NCBI RefSeq assembly: GCF_012027325.1
Contig: NZ_SNUG01000001.1
Coordinates: forward strand, 310,001 to 374,000
Reading direction: 5' to 3'
Origin: Thermococcus sp. M39
GTDB lineage: Archaea > Methanobacteriota_B > Thermococci > Thermococcales > Thermococcaceae
Length of the DNA stretch: 64,000 nt
Within the stretch, counting starts at the first letter, position 1, and the number at the start of each line of letters is the position of its first letter. Positions 53,528 to 63,723 of the stretch are shown piece by piece. The notes beneath the pieces were generated by a model. That model ran no database searches. It saw nothing but the letters and a program-made list of their open reading frames with translations, and was not told the DNA's origin. Made by a program: the position numbers and the translations under genes.

Positions 53528-54400
53528 TCAGAGGTATTTCTCGAAAAACTCCAGAATTCTCTTCTTATATTCATCCTTTGCTATGAGTATTGTCCTGACA
53601 TGAGGAGCTTCTGTAACCCAAAGCTCAACGTTTGGATTGATTTTCTTATTCCTCTCATAGAACTCTTGAATTTCTTCAACTTTGACGAGCGGGTCTTTCT
53701 TTCCAGCTATTAGTAAGAGGGGCTTCTTCACTTTGTCCGCATATTCTAATGGGTGAACAACTTTTCCCCCGCTTATCATCAGCGTGAATGGCTTAACAAA
53801 GATATACAGCCATTCGGGGAGCTTTGCGAAATACCTCAGGCCTCTTGCTCCCGTCTTATCAAGGTGCATTGGTGGAGAATCAGCAACTCCACAGCAAACT
53901 CTTTCGTCTTCAGCTAAAGCCCTTATAGTAACCATTGCACCCATTGAAAAACCTATGAGGCCTATCTTCTTAGCTTTCTCTGGATGATTCTCCTTAAGCC
54001 AGTCAATCGCTGAGACTAGGTCAATCAGCTCTTTGTCCCCAACAGTCGTGTATTTCCCTTCGCTCTTCCCATGTGCTCTGAAATCAAAGGCAAGGACGTT
54101 GTAGCCGGCTTTCAGCAGAATTTCCATCGTCGGCTTTATGTAAAGGTCATTCCACTTGCTTGAGGTGTAGCCGTGGAGTGGGATTACAGTTTTTTCATTT
54201 CCTCGGTCAATCCACCATGCATGAAGTTTTAGGCCGTCTCTAGTTTGTATCATTACTTCCTCGTAATCATAGCCCAAATCCTTCGGCGTCCATTCTTTGA
54301 TTTCCCATGGCGGTTTGATCATTTTGTATGCTACAAAAATCACGAAAAGGAAAGAGAGGGCTATTGGGAAGAAAAGGACAACTAGGATTTTCCCGGTCAT
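53528..54400 (-). CDS. Membrane-anchored alpha/beta hydrolase
   Basis: A 290-residue serine hydrolase with an N-terminal membrane helix (ILVVLFFPIALSFLFVIFVAY) and an outer or cytoplasmic catalytic domain. The oxyanion region is PLHGYTSSKW, the nucleophile elbow GLIGFSMGAM (Ser), the acid AGKKDPLVK (Asp) and the catalytic His in EAPHVRTIL. It is similar to bacterial DUF/feruloyl esterase-like hydrolases. The start overlaps the end of the MFS gene by one base (TAATG). The substrate is unknown. Confidence 0.85.
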   Translation of the reverse strand: MTGKILVVLFFPIALSFLFVIFVAYKMIKPPWEIKEWTPKDLGYDYEEVMIQTRDGLKLHAWWIDRGNEKTVIPLHGYTSSKWNDLYIKPTMEILLKAGYNVLAFDFRAHGKSEGKYTTVGDKELIDLVSAIDWLKENHPEKAKKIGLIGFSMGAMVTIRALAEDERVCCGVADSPPMHLDKTGARGLRYFAKLPEWLYIFVKPFTLMISGGKVVHPLEYADKVKKPLLLIAGKKDPLVKVEEIQEFYERNKKINPNVELWVTEAPHVRTILIAKDEYKKRILEFFEKYL

Positions 54401-55701
54401 TACTTCTCACCTGGCTCAAGGTTTTTCATGTGCCATATCATTGGCATTGCCAACAACACAAGCAGAGCACCGATTGGGAATAAAATGCGGTAATTTTCAC
54501 CGGCTAAGTCTACTATTGCACCACCAATTGTTCCTGCCAAAAGCACAGGCAGTGAGCGAGTAGCTTCAAAGAATCCATAGTATCTGCCTGTAAACGCTTC
54601 CTTCTCATAACGAGTCAGCAAATCGCCGATAACTGGGTAAGATGCTGCCATTAGTATTCCCCACCCTATTCCAGCCAATCCCAATGCTATTACTATTTCT
54701 GTTTGCGTGCTTATGAACCATCCCCAAAGCTGAGGCAGAGCGAAGATGATACCTCCAAGAATTATGCTGAGCCTCCTTCCAAGCTTGTCGTAGATTATTC
54801 CTCCCGGCAGAGCTCCAAGAAGGACTGTAATGTTGAAGAGAGCCATTAAGTATAAGCCGAGAGATGTTACAGCTTTAACGTTCTCTTCAGTGGCTGAGCC
54901 GTGGAGGATAAACGCTAGAATTCCATAGAGGAAGATCGCTATGAACTCAAAGCTCATCCACCAAAGTGTCTGTGCGGCATAAAACTTCAGGAAGTCTCTG
55001 TTTTCAACTATGCTCTTTAAATACCCGATGAGGCTTTCATCCTCTTCAATTTCTGGGGCTTTTGGCTCTTTAACTATGAAATACACGAACAATGCTGCAC
55101 CAATAAGGAAGATGGCAGTTATTATGAAAGGTATCTTGAGGTAAGGAGTTTGGGCTAAAGCTTTTATGCCTTCGGCTTCCCCTGTTTCAGCAACAGCTTT
55201 GGCTATTAGAAATCCAGCTAATCCAAAGAGGAAAAGATTGCCAGCCCACTCCAAAAGCGTAATTACACCACTCGCTTTTCCTCTCTCACCACTTTCTATT
55301 GTGTCTGGCATTAAGGCTCTAAACTGTGCGGTGTATAGGTGCATTGAGAAGTAGAAGAATGCTAGTGTTAGTGCAAAACCTGCTAGTGGCGCTCCAAGCG
55401 CATAAGCAGTGTAAATCATCAACGCTGCAAATCCAGCTAATATTCCTCCAATGATGATAAAAGGTCTTCTCCTTCCATATTTTGATTTTAATGTATCGCT
55501 GTAATATCCCAAGAGCGGTGGGATTAGCAGTCCAATGATACCTTCAAGGGCTAGGATTGTTCCTTTGACAAATGCAGACTGAGTATAGCTGGAAAGCAAT
55601 GGAAAGGAAAGTCCTTTATTTAATGCCCATCCTACACTTCTACTAAAACCAAGAAGCGCTAATCCCAAGACTACTCCCCAGCTGAACTTTTTACGCTCCA
55701 T
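54400..55701 (-). CDS. MFS transporter (SLC45/GPH-like) A
   Basis: A 433-residue major facilitator carrier with 12 helices. The A-motif-like GYYSDTLKSKYGRRRPFIIIGG follows helix 2, and KLGRRLSIILGG marks the second half. Such proteins import sugars with cations in relatives. One-base overlap with the hydrolase suggests coupling. GGAGGGGGTGCA precedes ATG 55701. Confidence 0.85.
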   Translation of the reverse strand: MERKKFSWGVVLGLALLGFSRSVGWALNKGLSFPLLSSYTQSAFVKGTILALEGIIGLLIPPLLGYYSDTLKSKYGRRRPFIIIGGILAGFAALMIYTAYALGAPLAGFALTLAFFYFSMHLYTAQFRALMPDTIESGERGKASGVITLLEWAGNLFLFGLAGFLIAKAVAETGEAEGIKALAQTPYLKIPFIITAIFLIGAALFVYFIVKEPKAPEIEEDESLIGYLKSIVENRDFLKFYAAQTLWWMSFEFIAIFLYGILAFILHGSATEENVKAVTSLGLYLMALFNITVLLGALPGGIIYDKLGRRLSIILGGIIFALPQLWGWFISTQTEIVIALGLAGIGWGILMAASYPVIGDLLTRYEKEAFTGRYYGFFEATRSLPVLLAGTIGGAIVDLAGENYRILFPIGALLVLLAMPMIWHMKNLEPGEK

Positions 55702-55794
55702 TGCACCCCCTCCGTTTTTGCTAAATAAAAATTAAGCTGTGGAATGTTTTATGTTTTATGGTGGTCAGAAAACAAGAAAAAAGCAAAAAGAGGG

Positions 55795-57123
55795 TTAGTC
55801 CATGTCTGGAATTAGCTCATATATGTCTTGTGGTGTCTGTCCTACAATGTCTCCTCTTCTGACGAACTGAACTGCAATTAGTGCTAGAACGAAGAATATT
55901 GTAGCAAAGATAAGCAAGGACTGATATCCAAAGTAATCTATTGCTATTCCAGAGAGAGGTGGTGCAAAGATGTTCGCTGCCATTGAGAAGAAGTAGTAAA
56001 GACCGGTATAACCACCAACTTTTTCTTCTGTTGTCATATCAACAACCATTGGAAGTGAGTTTACGTTCACCATTCCCCATCCAAAGCCTCCGAGGAGGAA
56101 TAGTCCAGCAAACGATTTTACAACAAAGTTCACTTCCACTTTCCCGCTTGCGGCTTGGGTTCCGAGATATAAGGCAATAAGCATTACAGCTATTATTACA
56201 AATAGTCCGAGTGTTATTGTCTTCTTTCTCCCGATTCTTCCTCCTATGAATCCTGCAGGGATTGAGAACACCATAAATCCTAAGGCAAAGAGTCCAAGCA
56301 AGAATGCTCCGGTGCTCTCCTTTATTCCTAGTTCAAACTTTGCGTAGCTTGTGAAAAATGTTTCTAGGGAATTAAATGCTATGAACCACAAGAATATTGC
56401 CAGCAAGATGAATAGAAGGCTCTTTTCTTGGCTTGCAAAGACATCTTTGAGGTTCTCTTTCAGTTCTCCAAAGCTCTCGTGACTCGTTTTCTTGAGCAGT
56501 TCCCATAAGTTGACCTTTTCTTTTGATGGCTTTCTGTATTCCTCTGGCTCTTTTATAAAGATAACAACCAGTAAATTAGCAATCAGCATCATTGCGGCTC
56601 CAACATAGAAAGGCAGGGCATAGTTAATATCATAGAGAGCCTTTCCTCCAAAATAAGCGAAGAGTGCTCCTAATCCGCCCATGAAGTTTATTATTCCGTT
56701 TGCTTGACTCCTAAATCTTGATGGTGTTATATCCGGCATCAGAGCAATTACTGGAGACCTAAAGACTGCCATGAAGAAGTTCATCAAGATGATAGTTCCC
56801 ATCATCAAAGCCAAGTTCTTGTGCGCTCTTGCAACTGGTATCAAAGCAAAGAATATTGCTGCAGATGGTGCACCGATTAATATATAGGGCATTCTCCTTC
56901 CCCATCTTGTTCTAGTCTTATCACTCAGTGCTCCAAGGTATGGGAGCATAACTATTGCAAAGACATTGTCTATAACCATTACAATCCCAATTATAAACGA
57001 GCTAAGTGCAAAGTCTTTCAGAAATATTGGCACATAAGCGTTATATAATGCCCAGATGATGCTTATTCCAAAGAATCCAAATCCCAGAAGGAATATCCTT
57101 TTATAGCTGAACTTCTCGTTCAT
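55795..57123 (-). CDS. MFS transporter (SLC45/GPH-like) B
   Basis: A 442-residue MFS carrier, paralogous to the previous one: LGALSDKTRTRWGRRMPYILIG and GRIGRKKTITLG are equivalent loops. It is a likely sugar or glycerol-compound importer. GGAGGTG precedes ATG 57123. It is divergent from, and shares a short promoter region with, the first GDPD gene, which suggests it may import glycerophosphodiesters or their products; this is an inference. Confidence 0.85.
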   Translation of the reverse strand: MNEKFSYKRIFLLGFGFFGISIIWALYNAYVPIFLKDFALSSFIIGIVMVIDNVFAIVMLPYLGALSDKTRTRWGRRMPYILIGAPSAAIFFALIPVARAHKNLALMMGTIILMNFFMAVFRSPVIALMPDITPSRFRSQANGIINFMGGLGALFAYFGGKALYDINYALPFYVGAAMMLIANLLVVIFIKEPEEYRKPSKEKVNLWELLKKTSHESFGELKENLKDVFASQEKSLLFILLAIFLWFIAFNSLETFFTSYAKFELGIKESTGAFLLGLFALGFMVFSIPAGFIGGRIGRKKTITLGLFVIIAVMLIALYLGTQAASGKVEVNFVVKSFAGLFLLGGFGWGMVNVNSLPMVVDMTTEEKVGGYTGLYYFFSMAANIFAPPLSGIAIDYFGYQSLLIFATIFFVLALIAVQFVRRGDIVGQTPQDIYELIPDMD

Positions 57124-57197
57124 TATTGTACACCTCCTGGCTTTAGTGCATAAGATTGCTATGTTATCGTTCAGTTATATATTTTTAGGTGAGGAAG

Positions 57198-57914
57198 ATG
57201 GGCATCATCGTGCTGGGGCATAGCGGCTTTAAAAATCAATATCCAGAAAACACTATAATAGCATTTGAAAAGGCAATTAAAGCGGGAGCTGATGGGATTG
57301 AGTTTGATGTCTGGCTCACAAAAGATGGAAAGCTAGTTACACTTCATGACGGCAAATTTAGGGTAAATGATGAGGTTTACTGCATTAAGGAGCTGAGCTT
57401 AAAGGGGCTTAGAAAGCTCCACCCTTACGGCAAATTTATCCCAACTGTTGATGAGCTTTTTGAAAGGTTTTCCAACTCGATTTTCAATATTGATGTGAAG
57501 GATAAAGGGGCTGTAAAGCCTCTTTTGGAACTTGTTGAGGAGTTTGATAGTTTTGATAGAGTTATATTCTCATCTCCAAACCCTGAGACGCTTAAACTTA
57601 TTAGGAAACATTCTAAAGAAGCAAAGCTTGGATTTTCCATAGTCACGGAAACGGGAGTAGCTAAGGTGGCATTGCTTAAAAGGAACTTGAAGTTGTATTC
57701 TCTTCACGTGCCGTTAGATGGCATCAGCTATGTGGGATTTCCTATGTTTGTTGCTCTCTTAAAGTGGGTGAGGGGATTGGGAATTAAGGTCTTTATGTGG
57801 AACTATGAAATGGATGAGCTTTTCTGGCTGCCCAGATTAAAGGGATTATATGACGGGATTATTGCAGATAACGCTGTAAAAGTGCTAAATCTCCTAGAAT
57901 TGGGCGTTCTTTAG
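57198..57914 (+). CDS. Glycerophosphodiester phosphodiesterase, divergent copy
   Basis: A 238-residue GDPD-fold protein that would hydrolyse glycerophosphodiesters to glycerol 3-phosphate. It has the GHSGFKNQYPENTIIAFEKAI and [25 protein letters not shown] segments, but the first motif is HSG instead of the usual HRG, and the HDxxLxRT sequence is changed to HDGKFRV. So it may have altered activity. GGTGAGG selects ATG 57198. It is followed 42 nt later by a canonical GDPD and is divergent from MFS B. Confidence 0.82.
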   Translation: MGIIVLGHSGFKNQYPENTIIAFEKAIKAGADGIEFDVWLTKDGKLVTLHDGKFRVNDEVYCIKELSLKGLRKLHPYGKFIPTVDELFERFSNSIFNIDVKDKGAVKPLLELVEEFDSFDRVIFSSPNPETLKLIRKHSKEAKLGFSIVTETGVAKVALLKRNLKLYSLHVPLDGISYVGFPMFVALLKWVRGLGIKVFMWNYEMDELFWLPRLKGLYDGIIADNAVKVLNLLELGVL

Positions 57915-57956
57915 GCAAAATGTTTTTAAACTGCGGAGGGTGTTTCTTTTGAGGCG

Positions 57957-58718
57957 ATGGGTATGCCAAGCTGGGAAGAAAACAGAGTTTTAGTCCTCGG
58001 ACATAGAGGTTTTATGTCAAAATATCCTGAAAACAGCATTTTGGCGTTTGTTGAGGCAATTAGTGCAGGTGCAGATGGTATTGAGCTTGATGTCTGGCTG
58101 ACCAAAGATGGAAAAGCGATAATAATGCACGATGAAACTTTAGAAAGAACTGCAAAGATAAAGAAAAAGACTAAAGATGTTACTCTTGAAGATATAAAAT
58201 CAGCTGACCTGGGAATGGGGCAGAGGGTTCCAACCCTTGAGGAAGTTTTTCAAGCTATCCCAAAAGATGCTCTCGTTAATATTGAGATTAAGGATGTCGA
58301 TGTTGCTGAGGAGAGCATTAAAATTGTTAGAGATTTTGATGCCTGCGATAGGGTTATGATTTCTTCATTCAACATCGATGCCCTCAGAAAAGTTAGAGAA
58401 TACAGTAAAGATGTTAGGCTTGGTCTTTTGATTGATAATGAGCAGATAGTCCCACAGATTCCCAAACTAAAAGAGGAACTTAAGCTATGGTCTGTGAACG
58501 CTCCCATGGAAGGAATCCCAATCATTGGATTTGAAAAGTTTAAGCAAGCTTTGACTTGGGCTAAGAGCTTAGGATTGAAGGTTGTTCTTTGGACTGAAAA
58601 TGATGAGCTGTTCTACGTAAATGACAACTTAAAGCGCTTAGTGGGTCTTTTTGATGTCGTCATTGTCAACGATGTTGTAAGAATGATTGACTATTTGAGG
58701 AGTTTGGGTTTGAGGTGA
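57957..58718 (+). CDS. ugpQ: Glycerophosphodiester phosphodiesterase, canonical copy
   Basis: A 253-residue GDPD with full motifs: [21 protein letters not shown] (HRG and PEN), [25 protein letters not shown] (Glu, Asp and His of the active site), and VNIEIKDVD. It cleaves deacylated phospholipid headgroups to glycerol 3-phosphate, or in archaea perhaps exogenous ones. ATG 57957 or 57963 may be used. With the glycerol kinase and GlpA gene it forms a glycerol-compound degradation cluster. Confidence 0.88.
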   Translation: MGMPSWEENRVLVLGHRGFMSKYPENSILAFVEAISAGADGIELDVWLTKDGKAIIMHDETLERTAKIKKKTKDVTLEDIKSADLGMGQRVPTLEEVFQAIPKDALVNIEIKDVDVAEESIKIVRDFDACDRVMISSFNIDALRKVREYSKDVRLGLLIDNEQIVPQIPKLKEELKLWSVNAPMEGIPIIGFEKFKQALTWAKSLGLKVVLWTENDELFYVNDNLKRLVGLFDVVIVNDVVRMIDYLRSLGLR

Positions 58719-58865
58719 TTTCTTCTTTTGTTCTCTTCCCTTCTGTAGACCAGTATATTTACCAAGGATTAAACAATATAGCTACAAAAAGTTGAAGGTA
58801 GACTTGTTAGAGGTGAATGGCTTCCGAGTGGATGGAATATGTGAGGGAGAAGTTAAAGAAAAGAG

Positions 58866-59228
58866 CTAAGATTCTTTTGCATTCTTAATGTCGATTTCAA
58901 CGCCCTTGGCGATGGCTTCTTGCTTCTTGGAGTTTTAGCTTAAGTTGTTCTCGTCCATGCCTAAGCCAAAGTAGTGCCAATCCAGTAGCTCCCCAGAAAA
59001 CATAATCCAATCCACGGAACAAGCATTGTCACTCCCATTGAGAAGAGAGCTAATCCGAGAACCATCGATACTATATATCTTGAAACTTCTCTCAATGGCA
59101 TCTTCCAGCTCATAAATTAGTGGCTCTGCCTTTTTAATAGTATCGCTTGACCAGTCTACCCATGGGGCATATATCATAGGTAGCACCCCATCAATCATGA
59201 GATAAATTCCAGCCTGAGAAACGTTCAT
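58866..59228 (-). pseudogene. Decayed membrane protein gene
   Basis: On the minus strand pieces of one protein lie in three frames: MNVSQAGIYLMIDGVLPMIYAPW from ATG 59228, then EVSRYIVSMVLGLALFSMG-type hydrophobic text, then GATGLALLWLRHGREQLKLK, and lastly SKKQEAIAKGVEIDIKNAKES ending at a TAG (58866-58868). At least three frameshifts are needed to join them. It looks like a small membrane protein lost by decay; the family is not recognised. Upstream of it lies the hairpin element. Confidence 0.6.
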
Positions 59229-59238
59229 TTCCCTTCTC

Positions 59239-59392
59239 CCGAAGGGTGAATATATGGGGTGAGGGGGCGTTAGCCCCCCAATAGATAAGAAAAAGCGAGG
59301 TGTGGAGCGGAGCTCCACTACGGGGGATTGAAGGTAGAGGAAGATAAGGGGGCGGAGCCCCCTTGTCGTCCCTCACCGAAGGGTTAATATAT
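59239..59392. repeat. Three-hairpin element bounded by a duplicated promoter
   Basis: CCGAAGGGTGAATATAT (59239-59255) and CCGAAGGGTTAATATAT (59376-59392) are direct repeats with one mismatch; the right copy is the glpK promoter. Between them GGTGAGGG (59258-59265) and CCCTCACC (59370-59377) form inverted ends, and inside are three strong hairpins: GGGGGC-GTTA-GCCCCC (59263-59278), GTGGAGC-GGA-GCTCCAC (59302-59318) and AGGGGGC-GGA-GCCCCCT (59347-59363). The layout fits insertion of a small palindromic element that duplicated its target. No protein is encoded. Confidence 0.65.
59376..59392 (+). promoter_or_regulatory. glpK promoter
   Basis: CCGAAGGG followed by TTAATATAT is a strong BRE/TATA element 35 bp upstream of the glpK ATG; it is also the right-hand repeat of the hairpin element. 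Confidence 0.6.
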
Positions 59393-59426
59393 TTCCCCCA
59401 GTTATCTCTCATTTTGGTGGACATCA

Positions 59427-60908
59427 ATGGACAAGTTTATACTTTCTCTTGATGAAGGAACAACTTCTGCTCGAGCGATAATCTTCGACAAGGAGAGTAA
59501 CATCTTAGGGGTTGGACAGTATGAGTTTCCCCAGTATTACCCAAAGCCAGGCTGGGTTGAGCACAATCCTGAAGAAATATGGGATGCTCAGCTTAGAGCT
59601 ATAAAAACAGCCTTGGAGAAAGCCAAAATCATCCCGGAGCAGATAGCAACGATAGGGGTAACAAATCAGAGGGAAACTACAATAATATGGGACAAAGATG
59701 GAAAGCCCGTTTACAACGCTATAGTGTGGCAGTGCCGCAGAACTGCGGAGATGATTGAAGACATCAAGAGAAATTACGGTGAAATGATAAAGGAGAAAAC
59801 CGGTTTAGTCCCAGATGCATACTTCTCGGCATCAAAGATCAAGTGGCTCCTTGACAACGTCCCAGGTTTGAGAGAAAAAGCTCAGAAAGGGGAAGTGATG
59901 TTTGGAACAATTGACACCTTCTTGATTTACAAGCTCACAGGGAAGCATGTTACTGACTATTCCAATGCCTCAAGAACTATGCTCTTCAACATCAAGAAGC
60001 TAGAATGGGATGAGGATCTTTTGGAAATCTTCGGAATTCCAGATGCAATTCTGCCGGAGGTTAAGGAGTCGAGTGAAATTTATGGTTATACTAAAAAAGA
60101 ACTGTTTGGTGTTGAGATTCCAGTAAGCGGAGATGCTGGGGATCAGCAGGCAGCTTTGTTTGGGCAGGCGTGCTTTGATGAAGGTATGGTGAAAGCAACC
60201 TATGGCACTGGAAACTTCATACTCGTCAATACAGGTGATAAAATAAAGTATTCCCAAAACCTTCTCACGACCATAGCTTGGGGATTGAATGGAAAAGTCA
60301 GCTATGCCCTCGAGGGAAGCGTTTTTATAACCGGCGCAGCTGTCCAGTGGCTTAGGGATGGGTTAAAAATTATCAATAGTGCAGCTGAAACTGAAGAACT
60401 TGCATCAAAGTTAGCATCAAATGATGGAGTTTACTTTGTACCAGCCTTTGTCGGTCTCGGTGCTCCTTACTGGGATCAGTTTGCAAGGGGTTTGATAATT
60501 GGTATAACAAGAGGCACTACAAGGGAGCACTTCGCGAGGGCTACGCTTGAGGCGATAGCGTATCTCACGAAAGATGTGATAGATGAGATGGAGAAGGAAG
60601 TTCCAATCAAAGAGCTTAGGGTTGATGGGGGGGCAACCAAGAACAACTTCCTCATGCAGTTCCAAGCTGACATCTTAGGAAAAACGGTCATAAGACCTGT
60701 TGTTCAAGAGACAACCGCTTTGGGAGCTGCATATCTTGCTGGTTTAGCAGTGGGCTACTGGGAAAGCTTGGAGGAAATCGGAGAACTTTGGAAAGTTGAA
60801 AAAGTGTTTGAGCCAAAGATGAACGAGAAAGAGAGGGGAAAGCTCTACAAGGGTTGGAAAGAGGCCGTAAAGAGAGCTCTAGGATGGGCGAGAATAGTTG
60901 AGAGCTGA
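59427..60908 (+). CDS. glpK: Glycerol kinase
   Basis: FGGY-family kinase making glycerol 3-phosphate from glycerol and ATP. The 493 residues have the N-terminal phosphate-binding signature [14 protein letters not shown], the substrate region [29 protein letters not shown], and the C-terminal FGGY signature [25 protein letters not shown] 59427 is 35 bp after a strong BRE/TATA element with GGTGG upstream. It lies in a cluster with GDPD and glycerol-3-phosphate dehydrogenase genes. Confidence 0.97.
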   Translation: MDKFILSLDEGTTSARAIIFDKESNILGVGQYEFPQYYPKPGWVEHNPEEIWDAQLRAIKTALEKAKIIPEQIATIGVTNQRETTIIWDKDGKPVYNAIVWQCRRTAEMIEDIKRNYGEMIKEKTGLVPDAYFSASKIKWLLDNVPGLREKAQKGEVMFGTIDTFLIYKLTGKHVTDYSNASRTMLFNIKKLEWDEDLLEIFGIPDAILPEVKESSEIYGYTKKELFGVEIPVSGDAGDQQAALFGQACFDEGMVKATYGTGNFILVNTGDKIKYSQNLLTTIAWGLNGKVSYALEGSVFITGAAVQWLRDGLKIINSAAETEELASKLASNDGVYFVPAFVGLGAPYWDQFARGLIIGITRGTTREHFARATLEAIAYLTKDVIDEMEKEVPIKELRVDGGATKNNFLMQFQADILGKTVIRPVVQETTALGAAYLAGLAVGYWESLEEIGELWKVEKVFEPKMNEKERGKLYKGWKEAVKRALGWARIVES

Positions 60909-60982
60909 CATTTCGGAGGGTATTTAAACCTGGCGTTGTAAAAGCTTTAGCCAAGTATTTGTGTTGAGCTGGAGGTGTAATC

Positions 60983-62473
60983 ATGAAGACTAAAGTCGCT
61001 ATTATCGGTGGGGGGATTGTTGGTGCAAGCATTGCCAGAGTTCTCAGCAAGTATGAGAATCTTGAAGTTCATCTCATTGAGAAGGAAGCTGATGTCGGTT
61101 GGGGGGTCAGCAAGGCAAATACAGCTTTAATCCATGGGGGTTACGATGACGACCCAGACAAATACCCAATGAGAGCAAAGCTGTGCATAAAGGGAAATCG
61201 CTTATGGCACCAATGGGTTAAGGAGCTTGAGATTCCCCACATATGGAATGGGGCATTGATTGTTGCCCTTAAAGATGAGGACTTTGATGAGCTTGAGCGG
61301 TTATTAGAGAGAGGACAGAGAAATGGCGTTCCAGAGATGAGAATAATTGATAGGGAGGAACTATTTCATCTCGAGCCCAATGTGAATCCAAACGCCTTGG
61401 GTGCTCTTTGGGTGCCGATAGTTGGTCAGATAGGGTCAATACCAGCTGTAATTGCAATTGTTGAGAATGCTGTTGCTAACGGGGTAAAGGTTCACTTAGA
61501 GACAGAAGTTAGAGGAATAAAAGTAGAGAACGGAGAAGTTAAAGGTGTTGAGACGAACAATGGCTTCATTGAGGCTGATATTGTAATAAATGCTGCTGGT
61601 CTCTATGCTGATGAAATATCGAAGATTGCTGGAATTGATTATTTCGAAATTCACCCGAGAAAAGGTGAATACTGGATTTTTGATGAAGGAATTCCGGGTC
61701 CAAATCATGTTCTCTTTCCAACACCGACTCCAATAAGCAAAGGTGTTGTTGTCACAACTGAAATTTCTGGTCATCTAATGATTGGGCCAAACGCTCAAGA
61801 TTTGCCTAAGGACTACAAGGACGACACAAGCACAACGAGGGAAGGTCTTGAGGAGGTCTGGCAAAAAGCTCAGGAAATCTGGCCGAATTTACCTCCGAGA
61901 TGGAAGGTCATCAGGACTTTTGCTGGGTTAAGACCAGAGCCCACTGGAGGGGACTTTATAATTAAAGCTGAGGAAGAAGTTCAAGGCTTCATAAATGTTG
62001 CCGGAATCAGGTCGCCTGGCTTAACTTCAGCCCCAGCAATCGGATACGAAGTTAGGGACATCATTGAGAGGGATTTGGGAATCAAGCTTAAGGAAAAGGA
62101 GAAGTGGAACCCATATCGCAAAGAAATCACTCACTTCTTCATGCTTCAGCCTAATCAAATCAATGAACTCGTAAAGAAGAACCCAGCTTATGGCAGAATT
62201 GTCTGCCGCTGTAACAAAGTTAGCGAGGGGGATGTTTTAGAGGCAATTGAGAGGATGAAGTTCATTGGAGTTAAAACGCCGAGTGTTGATTCAGTTAAGT
62301 TCAGAACAAAAGCCACAACAGGAACTTGTCAAGGCTCATTCTGTAAGGTAGTGATAATCAATCTGCTGGCTAGAGAATATGGTATCCCTCCATGGAAAGT
62401 TACCCTCAAAGGTAAAGGCAGTGAGATTGGTATTGGGGATGTTAAAGTCCTCCTTAGGGGTGAGGCCCAATGA
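60983..62473 (+). CDS. glpA: FAD-dependent glycerol-3-phosphate dehydrogenase (GlpA-like) with Fe-S domain
   Basis: A 496-residue flavoenzyme. The FAD motif [21 protein letters not shown] is at residues 4-24; the DAO fold follows to about residue 380. A BFD-like [2Fe-2S] domain follows with cysteines [13 protein letters not shown] and GTCQGSFC, typical of archaeal/bacterial GlpA. It oxidises glycerol 3-phosphate to DHAP. GGAGGTG precedes ATG 60983 and GTATTTAAACC (about 60928) could be an extra promoter. ATGA overlap with the next gene indicates a complex. Confidence 0.92.
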   Translation: MKTKVAIIGGGIVGASIARVLSKYENLEVHLIEKEADVGWGVSKANTALIHGGYDDDPDKYPMRAKLCIKGNRLWHQWVKELEIPHIWNGALIVALKDEDFDELERLLERGQRNGVPEMRIIDREELFHLEPNVNPNALGALWVPIVGQIGSIPAVIAIVENAVANGVKVHLETEVRGIKVENGEVKGVETNNGFIEADIVINAAGLYADEISKIAGIDYFEIHPRKGEYWIFDEGIPGPNHVLFPTPTPISKGVVVTTEISGHLMIGPNAQDLPKDYKDDTSTTREGLEEVWQKAQEIWPNLPPRWKVIRTFAGLRPEPTGGDFIIKAEEEVQGFINVAGIRSPGLTSAPAIGYEVRDIIERDLGIKLKEKEKWNPYRKEITHFFMLQPNQINELVKKNPAYGRIVCRCNKVSEGDVLEAIERMKFIGVKTPSVDSVKFRTKATTGTCQGSFCKVVIINLLAREYGIPPWKVTLKGKGSEIGIGDVKVLLRGEAQ

Positions 62474-63723
62474 ATTCAACTATGCTCCAGTACGATGTTG
62501 TCGTTATTGGCGGTGGTCCAGCGGGTTTAGCGGCTGCTGTTAAAGCTAGAGAGTATGGATTAAATGTCCTTCTCCTCGATGAGAACGATTATCTTGGCGG
62601 AATTTTGCCGCAGTGCATTCATCCGGGCTTTGGAATTCACTATTTCAGAGAAGAGCTTACTGGACCAGAGTTCTCTCACAGATTCGTGCAGAGGGTTAAG
62701 GATCTTAAGATTGACTACTTTGTAAAGGCAAGAGTTCTTGAGATTAAGAACTATTCAGACTTGGAAAAGATTGTGGTGTTCACTTCGCCTGAGGGTGCTT
62801 TTGAGGTGTGGACTAAGGCAATTATCTACGCTACTGGAGCAAGGGAACGGCATGCATTTGAGATTGGCATTGTTGGAGATAGAGTGGCTGGGATATATAC
62901 GGCAGGAGAAGCTCAAACGCTCATGGACATTTACGGTGTAATGCCGGGAAAAGAGGTTGTGATAGTGGGCTCTGGAGATGTTGGCTTGATAATGGCTCGC
63001 CGCTTTGCACTTGAGGGGGCGAAAGTCAAAGCAGTGATTGAGCTGATGCCCTATCCTGGGGGTTTGGCGAGAAATGTAATGATTCTGAGGGATTTTAACA
63101 TTCCCCTATACTTGAGTCATAAAGTTGTTGAGGTCAGAGGAAAGAAGAGGGTTGAGAAAGTTAAGGTCGTGAAGGTTGATGAAAACCTAAGAGAAATTCC
63201 AGGAACTGAGTTCTGGATCGAATGTGACACCATAATAATTTCAGCCGGTTTGATTCCACAGGTGAAGCTCTTAACGGACATAGGTGTTGAAATAGACCCA
63301 GCCACTGGAGGGCCTGTGGTCAATGACCTACTAGAAACCACAGTTCCAGGGATATTCGTTGCTGGGAATTCTTTGCTGATAAATGACTTGGTGGATTATG
63401 TTGCTGAGCAAGGTGAATTGGCTGCTTATGGAGCAAAGCTGTTCATTGAAAACGGGGGAATTCCAGCTGAGAAGTGGATAAAGCTCGAAAAAGGTAACAA
63501 CATTCGCTTAGCTGTTCCTCACTACTTAAGCGGCAAGAGAGATGTTTACATTTATGTAAGAGTCAAAAAGCCCATGGAAAATGTTGTACTTAACTTTCCA
63601 GAGATTGACAAGAAGATAAGGTTGCCTGTTGTAAGGCCCGCAGAGATGCTCAGAATTAGGCTTAGGAAAGAGGAGATAGCGAAAGCTAAGGACAAGATTA
63701 CAATAGAGGTGATTCAGCAATGA
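62470..63723 (+). CDS. FAD/NAD-linked oxidoreductase (GlpB-like partner)
   Basis: A 417-residue flavoprotein of the pyridine-nucleotide-disulphide family. It has the FAD motif [21 protein letters not shown] near residues 10-30, an NAD(P)-binding [20 protein letters not shown] in the middle, and a C-terminal FAD-contact [15 protein letters not shown]. Such proteins accompany archaeal GlpA and pass electrons from glycerol 3-phosphate to an acceptor. It overlaps glpA by ATGA and the DUF1667 gene by ATGA. Confidence 0.9.
   Translation: MNSTMLQYDVVVIGGGPAGLAAAVKAREYGLNVLLLDENDYLGGILPQCIHPGFGIHYFREELTGPEFSHRFVQRVKDLKIDYFVKARVLEIKNYSDLEKIVVFTSPEGAFEVWTKAIIYATGARERHAFEIGIVGDRVAGIYTAGEAQTLMDIYGVMPGKEVVIVGSGDVGLIMARRFALEGAKVKAVIELMPYPGGLARNVMILRDFNIPLYLSHKVVEVRGKKRVEKVKVVKVDENLREIPGTEFWIECDTIIISAGLIPQVKLLTDIGVEIDPATGGPVVNDLLETTVPGIFVAGNSLLINDLVDYVAEQGELAAYGAKLFIENGGIPAEKWIKLEKGNNIRLAVPHYLSGKRDVYIYVRVKKPMENVVLNFPEIDKKIRLPVVRPAEMLRIRLRKEEIAKAKDKITIEVIQQ

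Noticed and set aside
57174-57183. TGM-like palindrome in the MFS B/GDPD intergenic region
   Set aside because: TTATCG...GTTATA does not match TATCAC-N5-GTGATA; it is better read as overlapping divergent TATA boxes.
58817-58888. 23-codon plus-strand reading frame (MASEWMEYVREKLKKRA...)
   Set aside because: It resembles an antitoxin-like fragment but is very short, overlaps the decayed minus-strand gene, and has a ribosome site too close to the start.
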